This document shows positions 1-8,357 of a stretch of DNA of 10,837 bases, in pieces (within the stretch, counting starts at the first letter, position 1; the number at the start of each line of letters is the position of its first letter). The DNA comes from Tieghemiomyces parasiticus (taxonomy: Eukaryota > Kickxellomycota > Dimargaritomycetes > Dimargaritales > Dimargaritaceae). The notes under the pieces were generated by a model. The model had not been told where the DNA came from. It made no database searches and was given only the letters and a program-made list of their open reading frames with translations. The translations under genes were made by a program, and so were the position numbers. The DNA lies in contig JANBPT010001317.1 in NCBI GenBank assembly GCA_027575765.1, forward strand, positions 1-10,837. Direction: 5' to 3'.

Positions 1-261
1 CCCCCAGCCAGCCCGCGGGGGCAGATCCGCGGCAGGGATGGCTGGGTGGGTGAGTGTGTGTGTGTGTGTGTGCGTGTGGCACACGTGTATAGCAGTGTTA
101 CAGGTTAGATCAGATAAACATGTAAATTAAGGGGACGGCGTTAGCCTCACAACCCGGCCAGATCCCCAGTTCATCCAGCTCTTCTCGATCTTTGCATATT
201 AAAAATAATAATAATCTACCCAGCGGCCCCTCTAGCCACGTATTTGTCCCCGGCCACTTAC
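1..261 (-). other. Probable third intron of the AMSH-like gene (open at window edge)
   Basis: Exon 3 ends DHIYT followed by a canonical GTAAGT donor (256-261). No downstream stretch in 1-255 gives the expected DLR-type C-terminus in phase 0, so I read the whole stretch as intron continuing past base 1. A minus-strand frame at 110-200 is open, but its protein does not look like an AMSH end. Confidence 0.6.
54..78. repeat. (GT)n microsatellite
   Basis: A GT dinucleotide run is uninterrupted from 54 to 72 and continues to 78 with one C substitution at 73. It lies inside the presumed third intron of the AMSH-like gene. Confidence 0.95.
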
Positions 262-2730
262 CGTATAGATGTGGTCCTGATCGTGAGGGTGAAAGGGTTG
301 CTTCACACGACAAGCGCCGATCGTGCCCATGCCCGGGGGATCGGTTAACCGGAAAATGCCGTAGCTACAGAAATGAAATTGCCAGGGAGTGACCACCATA
401 TACACGAGCGGAAATAGCGTTGGGTTAGTACGCAGTGAGCTCTAGGCACGGAGCGACGGTAAAATAGAGGAGGGGAGCGAGGTGGACACTGGTGGCCGAC
501 CCGCGGGCCAGGGGCAACCGGGTTCTTCCGCTTCCTCTCCCCTCCCTACGGCCGCTTCCACCCTTACAGGGATTGGATTTCTAGACTCTTAACGCGGATG
601 GGCGGCTTACCTGGGCTCGTGTTGTGGGGAGCAGACAATGGCCACAGCCTCGCGTAGCATCTGCTGGTACGAGTAGTGCGTGTGTACGTCTACCGAGCTC
701 ATGAAACAGGTTTGCGTGGGGTGTGTCTACCCAAGTTGTCAGCGGCGGCGATAGGGGCCGGACGGGCGACGGTGGTGATTGGGAGGGGGGTTGGAAAGTA
801 GGGTTAGAAGGGCTTCCCTCCAAAAAATTACATCAGAGTCGACTTGAGAGAACGTCAACACCGCCACGGTGCACTCCCTGTGGTGGGTCTGAGGCCACCC
901 AAGACTTACATGGATCCAGCCCAAGGTGAGCAGATCATTTTCCATCTGGTACTGGAAAATCTCTTCCTCATTGGTGGTGTTACACGTATCGGAGGTGGAC
1001 TCCTGCTTGGGGATGAGGAGTGTGGTGAGGTAAAACTCTTCGCGCTGAAGGTAACCACATAGGATCCCGCAGGTTTCGAGGTTGCGTTGGGTGTTGGCGC
1101 GGGCCTTGGCCAGAAACTTGCCCAGGATGTCGAACGGGATGTGCATCCGGCGGAGGGGCTCCCCACATTCCAGGGTCGCGGTGGCACGTTGGGAGCGGGC
1201 CGGCTTCGTGGCGGCTAGCGGCGCGGTGGCGCCCGGCGGCAGCGGCCCCTGGGAAGGCACCGGTGGTGGCTCGGTGTAGATGGCATGGGCCGGTGGTGGG
1301 TGGGACGGCGACGGGGCCTGGGTCCAGCCCTGGGGTTTCGGCGGACGCTGCGGGGGCGCCGCTGGTGGGTACGGTGGCGGATGGCCCGCGGTGCCGTGGC
1401 CGGCGGGCCGATGGTAGTCGTAGTTTACAGTGGTCTCTACAAACACGCCTTTCCCGCCGCCGGGCATCTCGGCAAACTCCTGTCGGTAGGTTGCGTGGTA
1501 GTCGGGCCGGTCGGTCGTGTACTCGGTGGTACGGTAGGGATCGTGGTCCTGGGGCCAGGGCTGGTACTGATGGGGCGGCTCCTGGGAGGGCGAGGTGGCG
1601 AGGGAGGGGTAGGACTGCTGGGGATGATGATGGCGGTGGGTAGCGATGGAAGTGGAAGATGGGTTTCGTTCGGGCACGAAGGGTGCCGTGGGTTCGGGCG
1701 AGGATACGGTGTAAGGGTGGCGTAGGGACGCTGTGGACGTGTTGGCCGGGGCCGGAAGGGGCACACTGGCGGTCTGGTAGGTGGGGTTGACGAGCTGTTG
1801 CCGCGAGTAGGAGTACGCGGAGGGGGCGGCTACGGTCGGGCCGGACGCGGCATTTGGGGCAACCGGGCGGCGATAGCTAGCTGCTACGCTGGAGTTCCGA
1901 CTCTCGAACTCCGCCGTCAGTGGGACGGGCGGTGAAACGTGCGGAGAATGGGATACTTTAGCGTGGGCACCGGTGACCTTCGGCTGCACGACATGGACCG
2001 AGGCGTTCGGACGAGTCTCATAGTACGCGTAGGGTGGCGGGGCTTCCCCGTCTCTAGGCGATTGGGTGTCCGTTAGGGCCAGGTGCTTGCCCTTGACATC
2101 CTTGCCACTGGTCAGCCTCATATGGTCCAATGCATTGCTCAGGGACCCGTCGGTCGATTTAGCTGTCGCGGGTGACGCGGCTTGCCAGTCCTGCTGCAGC
2201 GACCGGGGGTCCGGTGGCGAGGTCGTCTCCGCAGACCGCCGCGCGGTCTGGCTGAGGTACTCAGCGTTCCGACGTATCAGGAATGGTTTCATCCATTCGA
2301 GGTTTTCCAGCGCAAACTGGCAGCACCGCTTCATGTGTGACACATATTTTTTGGCGTCCTCGCTCTTGTAGCCCGGGTGGTTGGGCAGTTCGCGGAGCAG
2401 CAAGGTGGTGTACCGTAGAAACAGGATGTAGGCATTGTTGAGGTTGCCCTCCTGGAGGTAGGTCCGGGCCTGTTGAATCATGCCCTGCGAGGAGTAGGCG
2501 TACTTGCCAATGGTGTAGCGCGGGTCCAAGGACACTTCGGCCCGCCGGTTCAGTTCCTTCAGGTCCAGGTGCGGCATGGCCGGGTCGCAGTAGGGGTCCT
2601 GGCCCGGACGTTTACCGTCCGCCGACCGTTGCAGAGGCAAAGTGATAGTATGCGCAGCCAGAACGGTCGAGGTTAGGGCCGGGCTGGGCACCTCGTTAGC
2701 CGGCTGGCTGTCAGGTCCGTCGAGGGACAT
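262..2730 (-). CDS. sst2: AMSH/Sst2-family JAMM deubiquitinase (3' end outside window)
   Basis: Zinc metalloprotease that cleaves K63-linked ubiquitin chains on endosomal cargo next to ESCRT (family knowledge). Exons on the minus strand are 2730-910, 726-611 and 364-262, giving 680 codons. The introns at 909-727 and 610-365 both start GTAAG and end AG, and phases agree. Residues about 54-160 form the N-terminal USP8-dimer/MIT-like domain. Residues 165-525 are disordered, rich in Pro, Tyr, Gln and His, with PPPY at 231-234 and 451-454. The MPN+ domain starts near M529: catalytic E552 in ETCGILCG, then H607, H609, S617 and D620 in [14 protein letters not shown], so the protease should be active. 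The AMSH-specific NEEE insertion and the C664/H671/H673 second zinc site are present. The first ATG has A at -3; M52 is an alternative start closer to the domain. The usual C-terminal end (…VDLR) is not found and should lie in an exon beyond base 1. Confidence 0.93.
365..610 (-). other. Intron 2 of the AMSH-like gene
   Basis: This is a 246-bp phase-2 intron with donor GTAAGC and an acceptor ending ttctgtag. It joins CCC AG to C TAC GGC, so the protein reads [15 protein letters not shown], which is the expected AMSH sequence after the JAMM core. Confidence 0.9.
727..909 (-). other. Intron 1 of the AMSH-like gene
   Basis: This is a 183-bp phase-0 intron with donor GTAAGT and an acceptor ending gggtag. 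It falls exactly between H607 and T608, inside the HxH zinc motif. Reading straight through it gives a nonsense tail and hides the catalytic residues. The match of the downstream exon to the family ([20 protein letters not shown]) fixes both splice sites. Confidence 0.93.
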
Positions 2731-2956
2731 GGTGTAAACGGGAGGTGGAAAATTGACGCAGTAATCACTGAGGAAAGTTGAAGATGTTGGTGACGGATGT
2801 GGTGGCGATGACGGAAAGTATTATTGGGAATGTTGTGGGGAGGGGTGCCAAGTGTTGATGGCAAGGCACACGGAAACGACCACCAGCTCAAGGCCCGACC
2901 AGCGGCAGCCGTGCGTAATGGGCTGTGGGTTAGGGAAGACGCTATCAAGCTTGGTG
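2731..2956 (-). promoter_or_regulatory. 5' leader of the AMSH-like gene, ATG-free
   Basis: Reading upstream from the start codon on the minus strand, no ATG occurs for about 226 bases; the first lies near 2957. This supports the 2730 start and suggests the stretch is transcribed leader. The transcription start cannot be placed from sequence. Confidence 0.45.
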
Positions 2957-4355
2957 AACATCCCCGATGGGTCGGAATCCGAGGCAACGAAATTAGTCCA
3001 AGGAGGACGCTTGGGTGGACTTGTGAGGACACAGCGGGGTGGTATGTAGGCTGAAGGGAGCCCCAACGAGGTAACCTGGAGTTCCAAGGGCAGTGGGGCG
3101 CGGGAGGGGGGTGACCGAGGTCGGCTATCAACTAAATGGCCCTAAGCTTCTCTAGTTACCTTGAGCCCTCACTTCGGTTATCTACAAGGGCCCTGTTGGC
3201 CAGGTTTCTGCTGGTGGGTGCGGGCCAAGCCCAAGTGCAGAGGAACAGCATCTTATCACGTATGACCGGGTGGTTTGACCCGCCAGTCGTCGGCGGTCGA
3301 GGCCTGTTTTGAACAGGCCTCAGGCTTGACCTAGATGGCAAGTGCTAAATTGCGCATAGTAGGAAGTCCAGGCACCATTGCTTTGAGAGCTTAAAACGCT
3401 TCGGCATGGAGTAGTTCTAGCTCCAACGGCTACCGTTGCAACCGTCTAAGTCTAGAGGAGGTAGGTAAATAGCTGACTGGCCTATAACCCATCCGTGTCG
3501 AGCGTGTGCGATCCATTGCGACGCCAAGTCTCGCCTCGCTAGCAAGGTCCGAGACCGTCAATCCCTTCAGGGCAGCGAAGCCGATGGCCGGGGTAGAATA
3601 AGCGGTGAATCGAGCGGACGAAGCGTGGCGTGCGCCGGCCTAATCCTACCTCTGGCCAATGTAGAGGGGCGACGGTATTATAGGTATATCGCAGCCGTGC
3701 CCCCTCCCATCCCGCCGCTTCTGCCACGGAAGGACGGTCCAGTCCTAACCTCTATATCTGAAAGGGACAGCTCAGAGATCCTTCGGGCGTATCTTCGTGA
3801 TCGGCCATAGATTTGATAAGTCGGTGGCTCTGGTCTTCCTTGCCGTGGCTTCAACCTTGGTCCACATACCGAACCAGGGGGAGAGGTAGGGCCGTGTTCC
3901 TCTCGGTCGCCTCGCCTTGGCTGCCCCACACGACTCATCCACTGGCCACATCCCGCGTAGATTAAATCGCGTCCTTGTATGGGCGACGGTCGAATACTTT
4001 GTACTCACCCATAGGTTAGATTTTAACCCCCCCCCTCCTCCGTTTCCCCGCTGTCGTTAATCAACCGCACGCTGGAGCCATGGCGGACTATCCATTTCAA
4101 TCCGTGCGACTTTATAACGGCCCTTCCTGGTGCACCTCTTCGTCCGTTTACAGCCCCACCCCCAGTCCACGGCATCTGCACAGCTCTCCAATACTGGACT
4201 GCTAGCCCGAACCCCCATTCGCCGTTCGCATTCCCCACATGGCTTAGCCATCCATCGTTTGACCACGAAACCGCCAGCCTCGTAGATAGAACCCCACAGG
4301 ATTATTCCATCTCTGTTCGCAACCCTGCCGACGATACCGCCAGTGTTGGTATTCA
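2957..4355. other. Divergent intergenic region, no gene found
   Basis: About 1.4 kb lies between the two outward-facing leaders. Open frames on both strands are short, overlap one another and show no recognisable domain. No tRNA B-box with the invariant TTC core was seen. It should contain the promoters of both neighbours. Visible structure is limited to the hairpin at 3299-3321 and a nine-C run at 4027-4035. Confidence 0.5.
3299..3321. repeat. Perfect 10-bp inverted repeat with 3-nt loop
   Basis: GAGGCCTGTT is followed by the loop TTG and then AACAGGCCTC. Pairing stops sharply on both sides (C3298 against A3322). It lies about midway between the divergent genes. It could be a dimeric transcription-factor site, part of a small RNA, or chance. 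Confidence 0.8.
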
Positions 4356-4379
4356 ATGGACACGCTGGCCCTGCACTGA
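4356..4379 (+). other. Possible short upstream ORF of the kexin gene (7 codons)
   Basis: ATG GAC ACG CTG GCC CTG CAC TGA is the last ATG before the kexin start, about 380 bases upstream. It matters only if the transcript starts above it, which the sequence does not show. Confidence 0.2.
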
Positions 4380-4760
4380 CCCCTGTATTACTCCTCCCGC
4401 CCTCCTGGCTGCGAACTAGTACTGCTCTGTTGCACCCACGGGATCCCTTCCGTAGCGCTGCATCGCCAACTCATCTGTGCCGCCTTGGCTTCTTCCAGCT
4501 CCACACTCCAAACCTAAGACGCTCGCCGGCGCTCGTGGCCCTTTTTCCCCCTTTGTCCTTCAACGCACGATCCGCATCGACTGTGTGCTCCTCGTGGCAC
4601 CTTGAAGACGGGCACATCTGCCACCCTCCCTCGCCTTGGCCCGCCTTCTTCCATTCGCCGGCTTCACGATTAGCACCCCGCATCCCTGACTGACTTTGCC
4701 AGGTTCTACCACCCTCCCACTTCCGAGGGCAACCCATCATCCCCGCCCTTCCCCGGCACT
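4380..4760 (+). promoter_or_regulatory. Pyrimidine-rich, ATG-free 5' leader of the kexin gene
   Basis: There is no ATG in any frame for 381 bases, in a C/T-rich stretch with many CCCTCC and CTTCC runs. This fits an untranslated leader ending at the strong start context ACTATGG. Core promoter elements just upstream were not identified with confidence. Confidence 0.5.
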
Positions 4761-7619
4761 ATGGATGTTCACTCTACCGAGGGTCGTGCAGAAAACACTG
4801 GCGGTGGTACCCGACGTCGCACGGCCCTGGGGCTGGTCGGTGTAGTGCTGCTGCTGACCCTCACCCTCACGCGGCTACCAGGGGCCCGGGCGCTGGACGA
4901 TGACGACCTGCATCCGTCGATGCGCGTCCAGCAGCTCAACCATCGCGACTACGTGTACTATGCCTTCAGCGTCAAGCCTGCCCTTCTTGCCAAGCGGGAC
5001 GGCCGCCTCTTCGCCCGCGACGTCAGCCAGGCCCTCACCCTGTTGGAACCGCGGTCCCTGGGCGACCTGGACCACGTCTACCTCGCCCGCCGGCCCCGGA
5101 CCACCGCGGATGGAGCCTTGTACAACCATGGTCACCAGCGCCGCAGCGACGAGCTGGTTCACCACGACCCAGTCCTGGCCCTCTTTAACCGCATGAAGCG
5201 CGCCGTCATGGATCCCACCACCGCCGGCCCAAGCGCTCTACATCGCCGTTACGCGGACGTGGCCCTGGGCGTAGGATACCTTCTCCTGCAGGCCCCCTAC
5301 CAACGGAGCAAGCGCAGTCCAATCGACCTGCCACCACCCGTGGAACTCTCTCCGCGCGGGGCCCTCCCGCCCATTACGAAGTATCTCTCCATTAAGGACC
5401 CCCTGTTCCCGAGCCAGTGGCACCTGCTCAATTCGGAAGACAAGCTCCACGACCTGAATGTCACTGACGTGTGGCGCGAGGGCATCACTGGGAAGGGCAT
5501 CCGCGTGGGCATGATCGACGACGGTCTCGACTACACGAGCCTCGACTTGAAGGATAACTTTGACCTGGAGGGCTCGTACGATTTCAATAACCACACCAAG
5601 TATCCGACCCCGACCACCCCGGAGGATTACCACGGCACGCGGTGCGCGGGCGAGATCGCCGCCGTCAAGAACGGCGTGTGCGGTCTCGGCGTGGCCTACG
5701 AGGCCAAGATCAGCGGGTTGCGCATCCTGTCGGGTGTCATCACCGACGTAGACGAAGCCCTATCCCTCAACTACAACTACCAGAAGACCTCCATCTACTC
5801 CTGCAGCTGGGGGCCAGCCGACGACGGCAAGGCCATGGAGGCCCCCAACGAGCTCATTCTGGATGCCATCATCAACGGGATCCAGAAAGGCCGCGACGGG
5901 AAGGGTAGCGTGTTCGTGTTCGCCACCGGTAACGGGGGCTACTTTAGCGACAACTGTAACTTTGACGGGTACACCAACAGTATCTACACTATCTCAGTGG
6001 GGGCCATCGATCACCGTGGCCTTCACCCGTACTATTCGGAGCCCTGTTCGGCCCAGCTGGTGGTGGCCTACAGCAGTGGCAGCGATAAGTTTATCGCCAC
6101 CACCGACCGGGGACTTGACACGTGCACGGACCGACACGGCGGCACGTCGGCGGCGGCGCCCCTCGTCTCCGGAGTGCTGGCCCTGGTGCTTCAGGTGCGG
6201 CCCGAGCTGACGTGGCGGGACTTGCAACACCTGGTCCTCCAGAACGCGGTGCCCTTCGACTTGGACCACGAGGGCTGGCAGGAGGTGGCCTCAGGCCGCC
6301 TCTATAACCACCTATTCGGCTACGGGAAGATGGACGCGTGGAAACTGGTGCAGGCAGCCAAGACGTTCCAGCCGGTCAATGAACAGACCTGGTTTGAGGC
6401 GGATACCGTGGTGGTCAATCAGCCCATCCCACACGGCGCGCACGGGGTCGCGAGCTCACTGCAAGTGGCTCAGACCGACCTGGACGTCTCCTACTTTAAG
6501 CGCCTCGAGCACGTCACGGTGATCGTGGAGATTGACCACCAGAACCGTGGCGATGTGGCTGTGGAATTGCGCTCGCCACACGGCTACGTGTCGTACCTGG
6601 CCACTCCGCGGCCACTCGACCGCAGCAAGGTCGGGTTTCAGCAGTGGACTTTCATGACGGTCAAGCACTGGGACGAGGACCCCGTAGGCCAGTGGACGCT
6701 CAAGGTGATTGATGAAACCCACCCCAAGCTGACCGGTGTGCTGCGCGCCTGGACTTTGGTCCTGTGGGGCGAGGCTACCGATGAGAGCGTGAAGAATCCC
6801 AAGGGCGATGCTGAAGTACCGAAGGCCATCCCGTCCCCTTCGCATCACATTCCCGCTGCCGATAATGGTAACCGGCCGCTGGTCACCTTGTCCACATCCA
6901 CCGCGACTAGTGCCTTGTCCACGCCTACGACCAAGTCGGTTGCGTCGACCGCTTCCGAGGCCGCCGCCAGTCCGTCAGGCTCGGCGATCGACCCCGGCCG
7001 GTCAGCTGAAAAGGAAGACGGCGATACCGTCACTAGCCACGCCTCGGCCCTAGGGGTCATTATCGGCCTCGTCCTGGCCATCCTCCTCAGCGCGGCGGCC
7101 ATCTTCATTCGTCGGTGGATGCGTCGTCGCGAGGACCCCAAGGAAGCGTACGAGTTTGCGCCTCTTCCGGGACACGACGGCGACCCGGACGGCGATAACA
7201 GTCCCTCGGCCCGGGGTGCCCGTGGCCTCCCCGGCGGCGACGGAATTGTGGAGGTCGTTGAAGAGGAGTCCCAGGGTCTGGTGAGCTCTGTGCCTTTCCG
7301 GGATTATGACGACGAGTATGACCCTCACCCGGCGTCCACCCGCCACTTCTCCAATTCTCGGGACATGTACGATGCGTTCGGAGAGGAGGAGGAGGATGAC
7401 GATGCTACCCTCCGCGCGAACGGGTCCGGCCCACGCAGCCCTGATGCGGCCGACCGGATAAGCCGCAGCGGTGCCGTCAAAAAGGCCACGGCCACTAGGA
7501 CAACACCCCCCGTGACGGGTCACGAGGAAGGCCAGGTATTGTTTGAAATCTCGAGCGATGTGGACGACCACGACGACGACGACCATTCCCAGGATGGCGA
7601 TAGGTCGCATCGGGCGTAG
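4761..7619 (+). CDS. KEX2: Kexin, Kex2-type proprotein convertase
   Basis: Calcium-dependent subtilisin-family serine protease of the late Golgi that cuts secreted precursors after Lys-Arg or Arg-Arg (family knowledge). It is 952 aa with no intron. A hydrophobic signal segment at 21-44 follows RRR and probably ends at ARA-44. The prodomain spans about 62-185 and ends at the autoprocessing site RSKR-185; RMKR-147 may be an internal second site. In the catalytic domain (about 211-505) the triad is D253 (IDDGLD), H291 (YHGTRCAG) and S463 (GGTSAAAP), with oxyanion N391 (ATGNGG). The P domain spans about 545-672 and includes RGD at 596-598. A Ser/Thr-rich stalk (705-745) precedes one membrane segment at 762-783, then RRWMRRR and a roughly 165-residue acidic cytosolic tail. 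N-glycosylation sequons lie at N233 and N277. The start has A at -3 and G at +4. It looks complete and functional. Confidence 0.98.
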   Translation: MDVHSTEGRAENTGGGTRRRTALGLVGVVLLLTLTLTRLPGARALDDDDLHPSMRVQQLNHRDYVYYAFSVKPALLAKRDGRLFARDVSQALTLLEPRSLGDLDHVYLARRPRTTADGALYNHGHQRRSDELVHHDPVLALFNRMKRAVMDPTTAGPSALHRRYADVALGVGYLLLQAPYQRSKRSPIDLPPPVELSPRGALPPITKYLSIKDPLFPSQWHLLNSEDKLHDLNVTDVWREGITGKGIRVGMIDDGLDYTSLDLKDNFDLEGSYDFNNHTKYPTPTTPEDYHGTRCAGEIAAVKNGVCGLGVAYEAKISGLRILSGVITDVDEALSLNYNYQKTSIYSCSWGPADDGKAMEAPNELILDAIINGIQKGRDGKGSVFVFATGNGGYFSDNCNFDGYTNSIYTISVGAIDHRGLHPYYSEPCSAQLVVAYSSGSDKFIATTDRGLDTCTDRHGGTSAAAPLVSGVLALVLQVRPELTWRDLQHLVLQNAVPFDLDHEGWQEVASGRLYNHLFGYGKMDAWKLVQAAKTFQPVNEQTWFEADTVVVNQPIPHGAHGVASSLQVAQTDLDVSYFKRLEHVTVIVEIDHQNRGDVAVELRSPHGYVSYLATPRPLDRSKVGFQQWTFMTVKHWDEDPVGQWTLKVIDETHPKLTGVLRAWTLVLWGEATDESVKNPKGDAEVPKAIPSPSHHIPAADNGNRPLVTLSTSTATSALSTPTTKSVASTASEAAASPSGSAIDPGRSAEKEDGDTVTSHASALGVIIGLVLAILLSAAAIFIRRWMRRREDPKEAYEFAPLPGHDGDPDGDNSPSARGARGLPGGDGIVEVVEEESQGLVSSVPFRDYDDEYDPHPASTRHFSNSRDMYDAFGEEEEDDDATLRANGSGPRSPDAADRISRSGAVKKATATRTTPPVTGHEEGQVLFEISSDVDDHDDDDHSQDGDRSHRA

Positions 7620-7949
7620 GTTGATTATTTATTGTTTAGTCGGCGGGTGGGGGTCTGTATGGGTATGGCTTATATCCCACCTCCTCTACGACCCCCCCCC
7701 CCCCTCCTCCCTCACCTTCCTCTCCGTTCCACGCCTACTTGGGCAGGTCAGCATCATACAATGCTCGGATGGCCTGGACAAGTTCAGTTGCTGTTGCTGC
7801 TGTGGTCTTTTTCGCCGCTTACTGGCCAACATTGTGGGGTATCTCACCATCCGTCTGTGTTTCTAACTACCTTTTCCCATTCATATGGGTCATAAACATA
7901 TACTGCAATCCATAGTTCTTGTTCGGTTTTCAAACGGGTTTTAGAGGTC
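7620..7949 (+). other. 3' flank of the kexin gene
   Basis: No gene is seen. The AT-rich stretch directly after the stop (ttgattatttattg) and the sequence around 7885-7900 (cataaacata) may take part in 3'-end formation, but there is no exact AATAAA. The rest is pyrimidine-rich spacer. Confidence 0.4.
7692..7704 (+). repeat. Homopolymer C13 tract
   Basis: Thirteen consecutive C are followed by TCCTCCCTC. It sits in the kexin 3' flank, 73 bases after the stop. Such tracts often vary in length and are prone to sequencing error. Confidence 0.95.
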
Positions 7950-8357
7950 ATGTTTTCCGAGGAAACCATGGTAGACAGTCACAGCGCAGGGTTTGGCTGG
8001 CTACCGGTCCCCACTAAGACGGGTGGCCCGTGTTTCTGTGTGCGCACTTTAGAGCAGGGCCGGGGAGGCAGGACTAACGTCTTACCGACGCCCCTGGGCC
8101 GACATCCACCCCCCTCCCTCGTGCCCAACTTGCGCATTCGCTGTGCTACTTTACGACCCATTGCCTTCCAACATCCCGCATCGAATCGTGCAGGAAACAA
8201 GGCAACTCCCATCTGTCCCCCGTCTTCTTTGCCCCTCCTCTCTCCCAGCTCCGTCACTGCCATAATACACTCGGCTGACAGATTCCCGGGCGTGACCAAC
8301 TGTAGACGAACCCGGCCCATAACTGTAAACGTTCAACCACTGTTCGCCAGAGACGCT
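7950..8357 (+). other. In-frame open extension upstream of the kinase start
   Basis: A frame starting at ATG 7950, with a second in-frame ATG at 7968 in the near-ideal context AAACCATGG, stays open for 136 codons and runs directly into the kinase start at 8358. The predicted segment has few acidic residues, many Arg, Ser and Pro, and no recognised domain. It could be a targeting or regulatory N-terminal extension, or a leader that is open by chance. The family's conserved part begins after 8358. Confidence 0.35.

Noticed and set aside
11..45. CCGCGG repeated around a short spacer near the left edge
   Set aside because: Self-complementary sites in GC-rich DNA; the flanking pairing is imperfect and the stretch lies in a presumed intron.
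739..909. Read-through tail of the AMSH frame after H607
   Set aside because: It follows a GTAAGT donor, has no similarity to the family, and the true continuation is found at 726-611.
1263..1766. Long open frames on the plus strand and in other minus frames across 1.2-1.8 kb
   Set aside because: They overlap the deubiquitinase and arise from its GC-rich Pro/Gly-biased codons; the translations are low-complexity with no domain.
2673..3131. 152-codon minus-strand frame upstream of and overlapping the AMSH start
   Set aside because: No recognised motif, Pro/Ser/His-rich composition from leader sequence, and out of frame with the AMSH gene.
3541..3600. Possible tRNA B-box (GGTCCGAGACC)
   Set aside because: It lacks the invariant T-T-C core, and no acceptor stem or A-box fits around it.
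4027..4035. C9 run in the intergenic region
   Set aside because: Simple homopolymer with no associated feature.
4400..4693. Open plus-strand frame upstream of the kexin
   Set aside because: It contains no ATG and ends before the kexin start; the stretch is better read as a pyrimidine-rich leader.
7050..7610. 186-codon minus-strand frame over the kexin tail
   Set aside because: Antisense image of the GC-rich acidic tail; the kexin reading is certain by motif.
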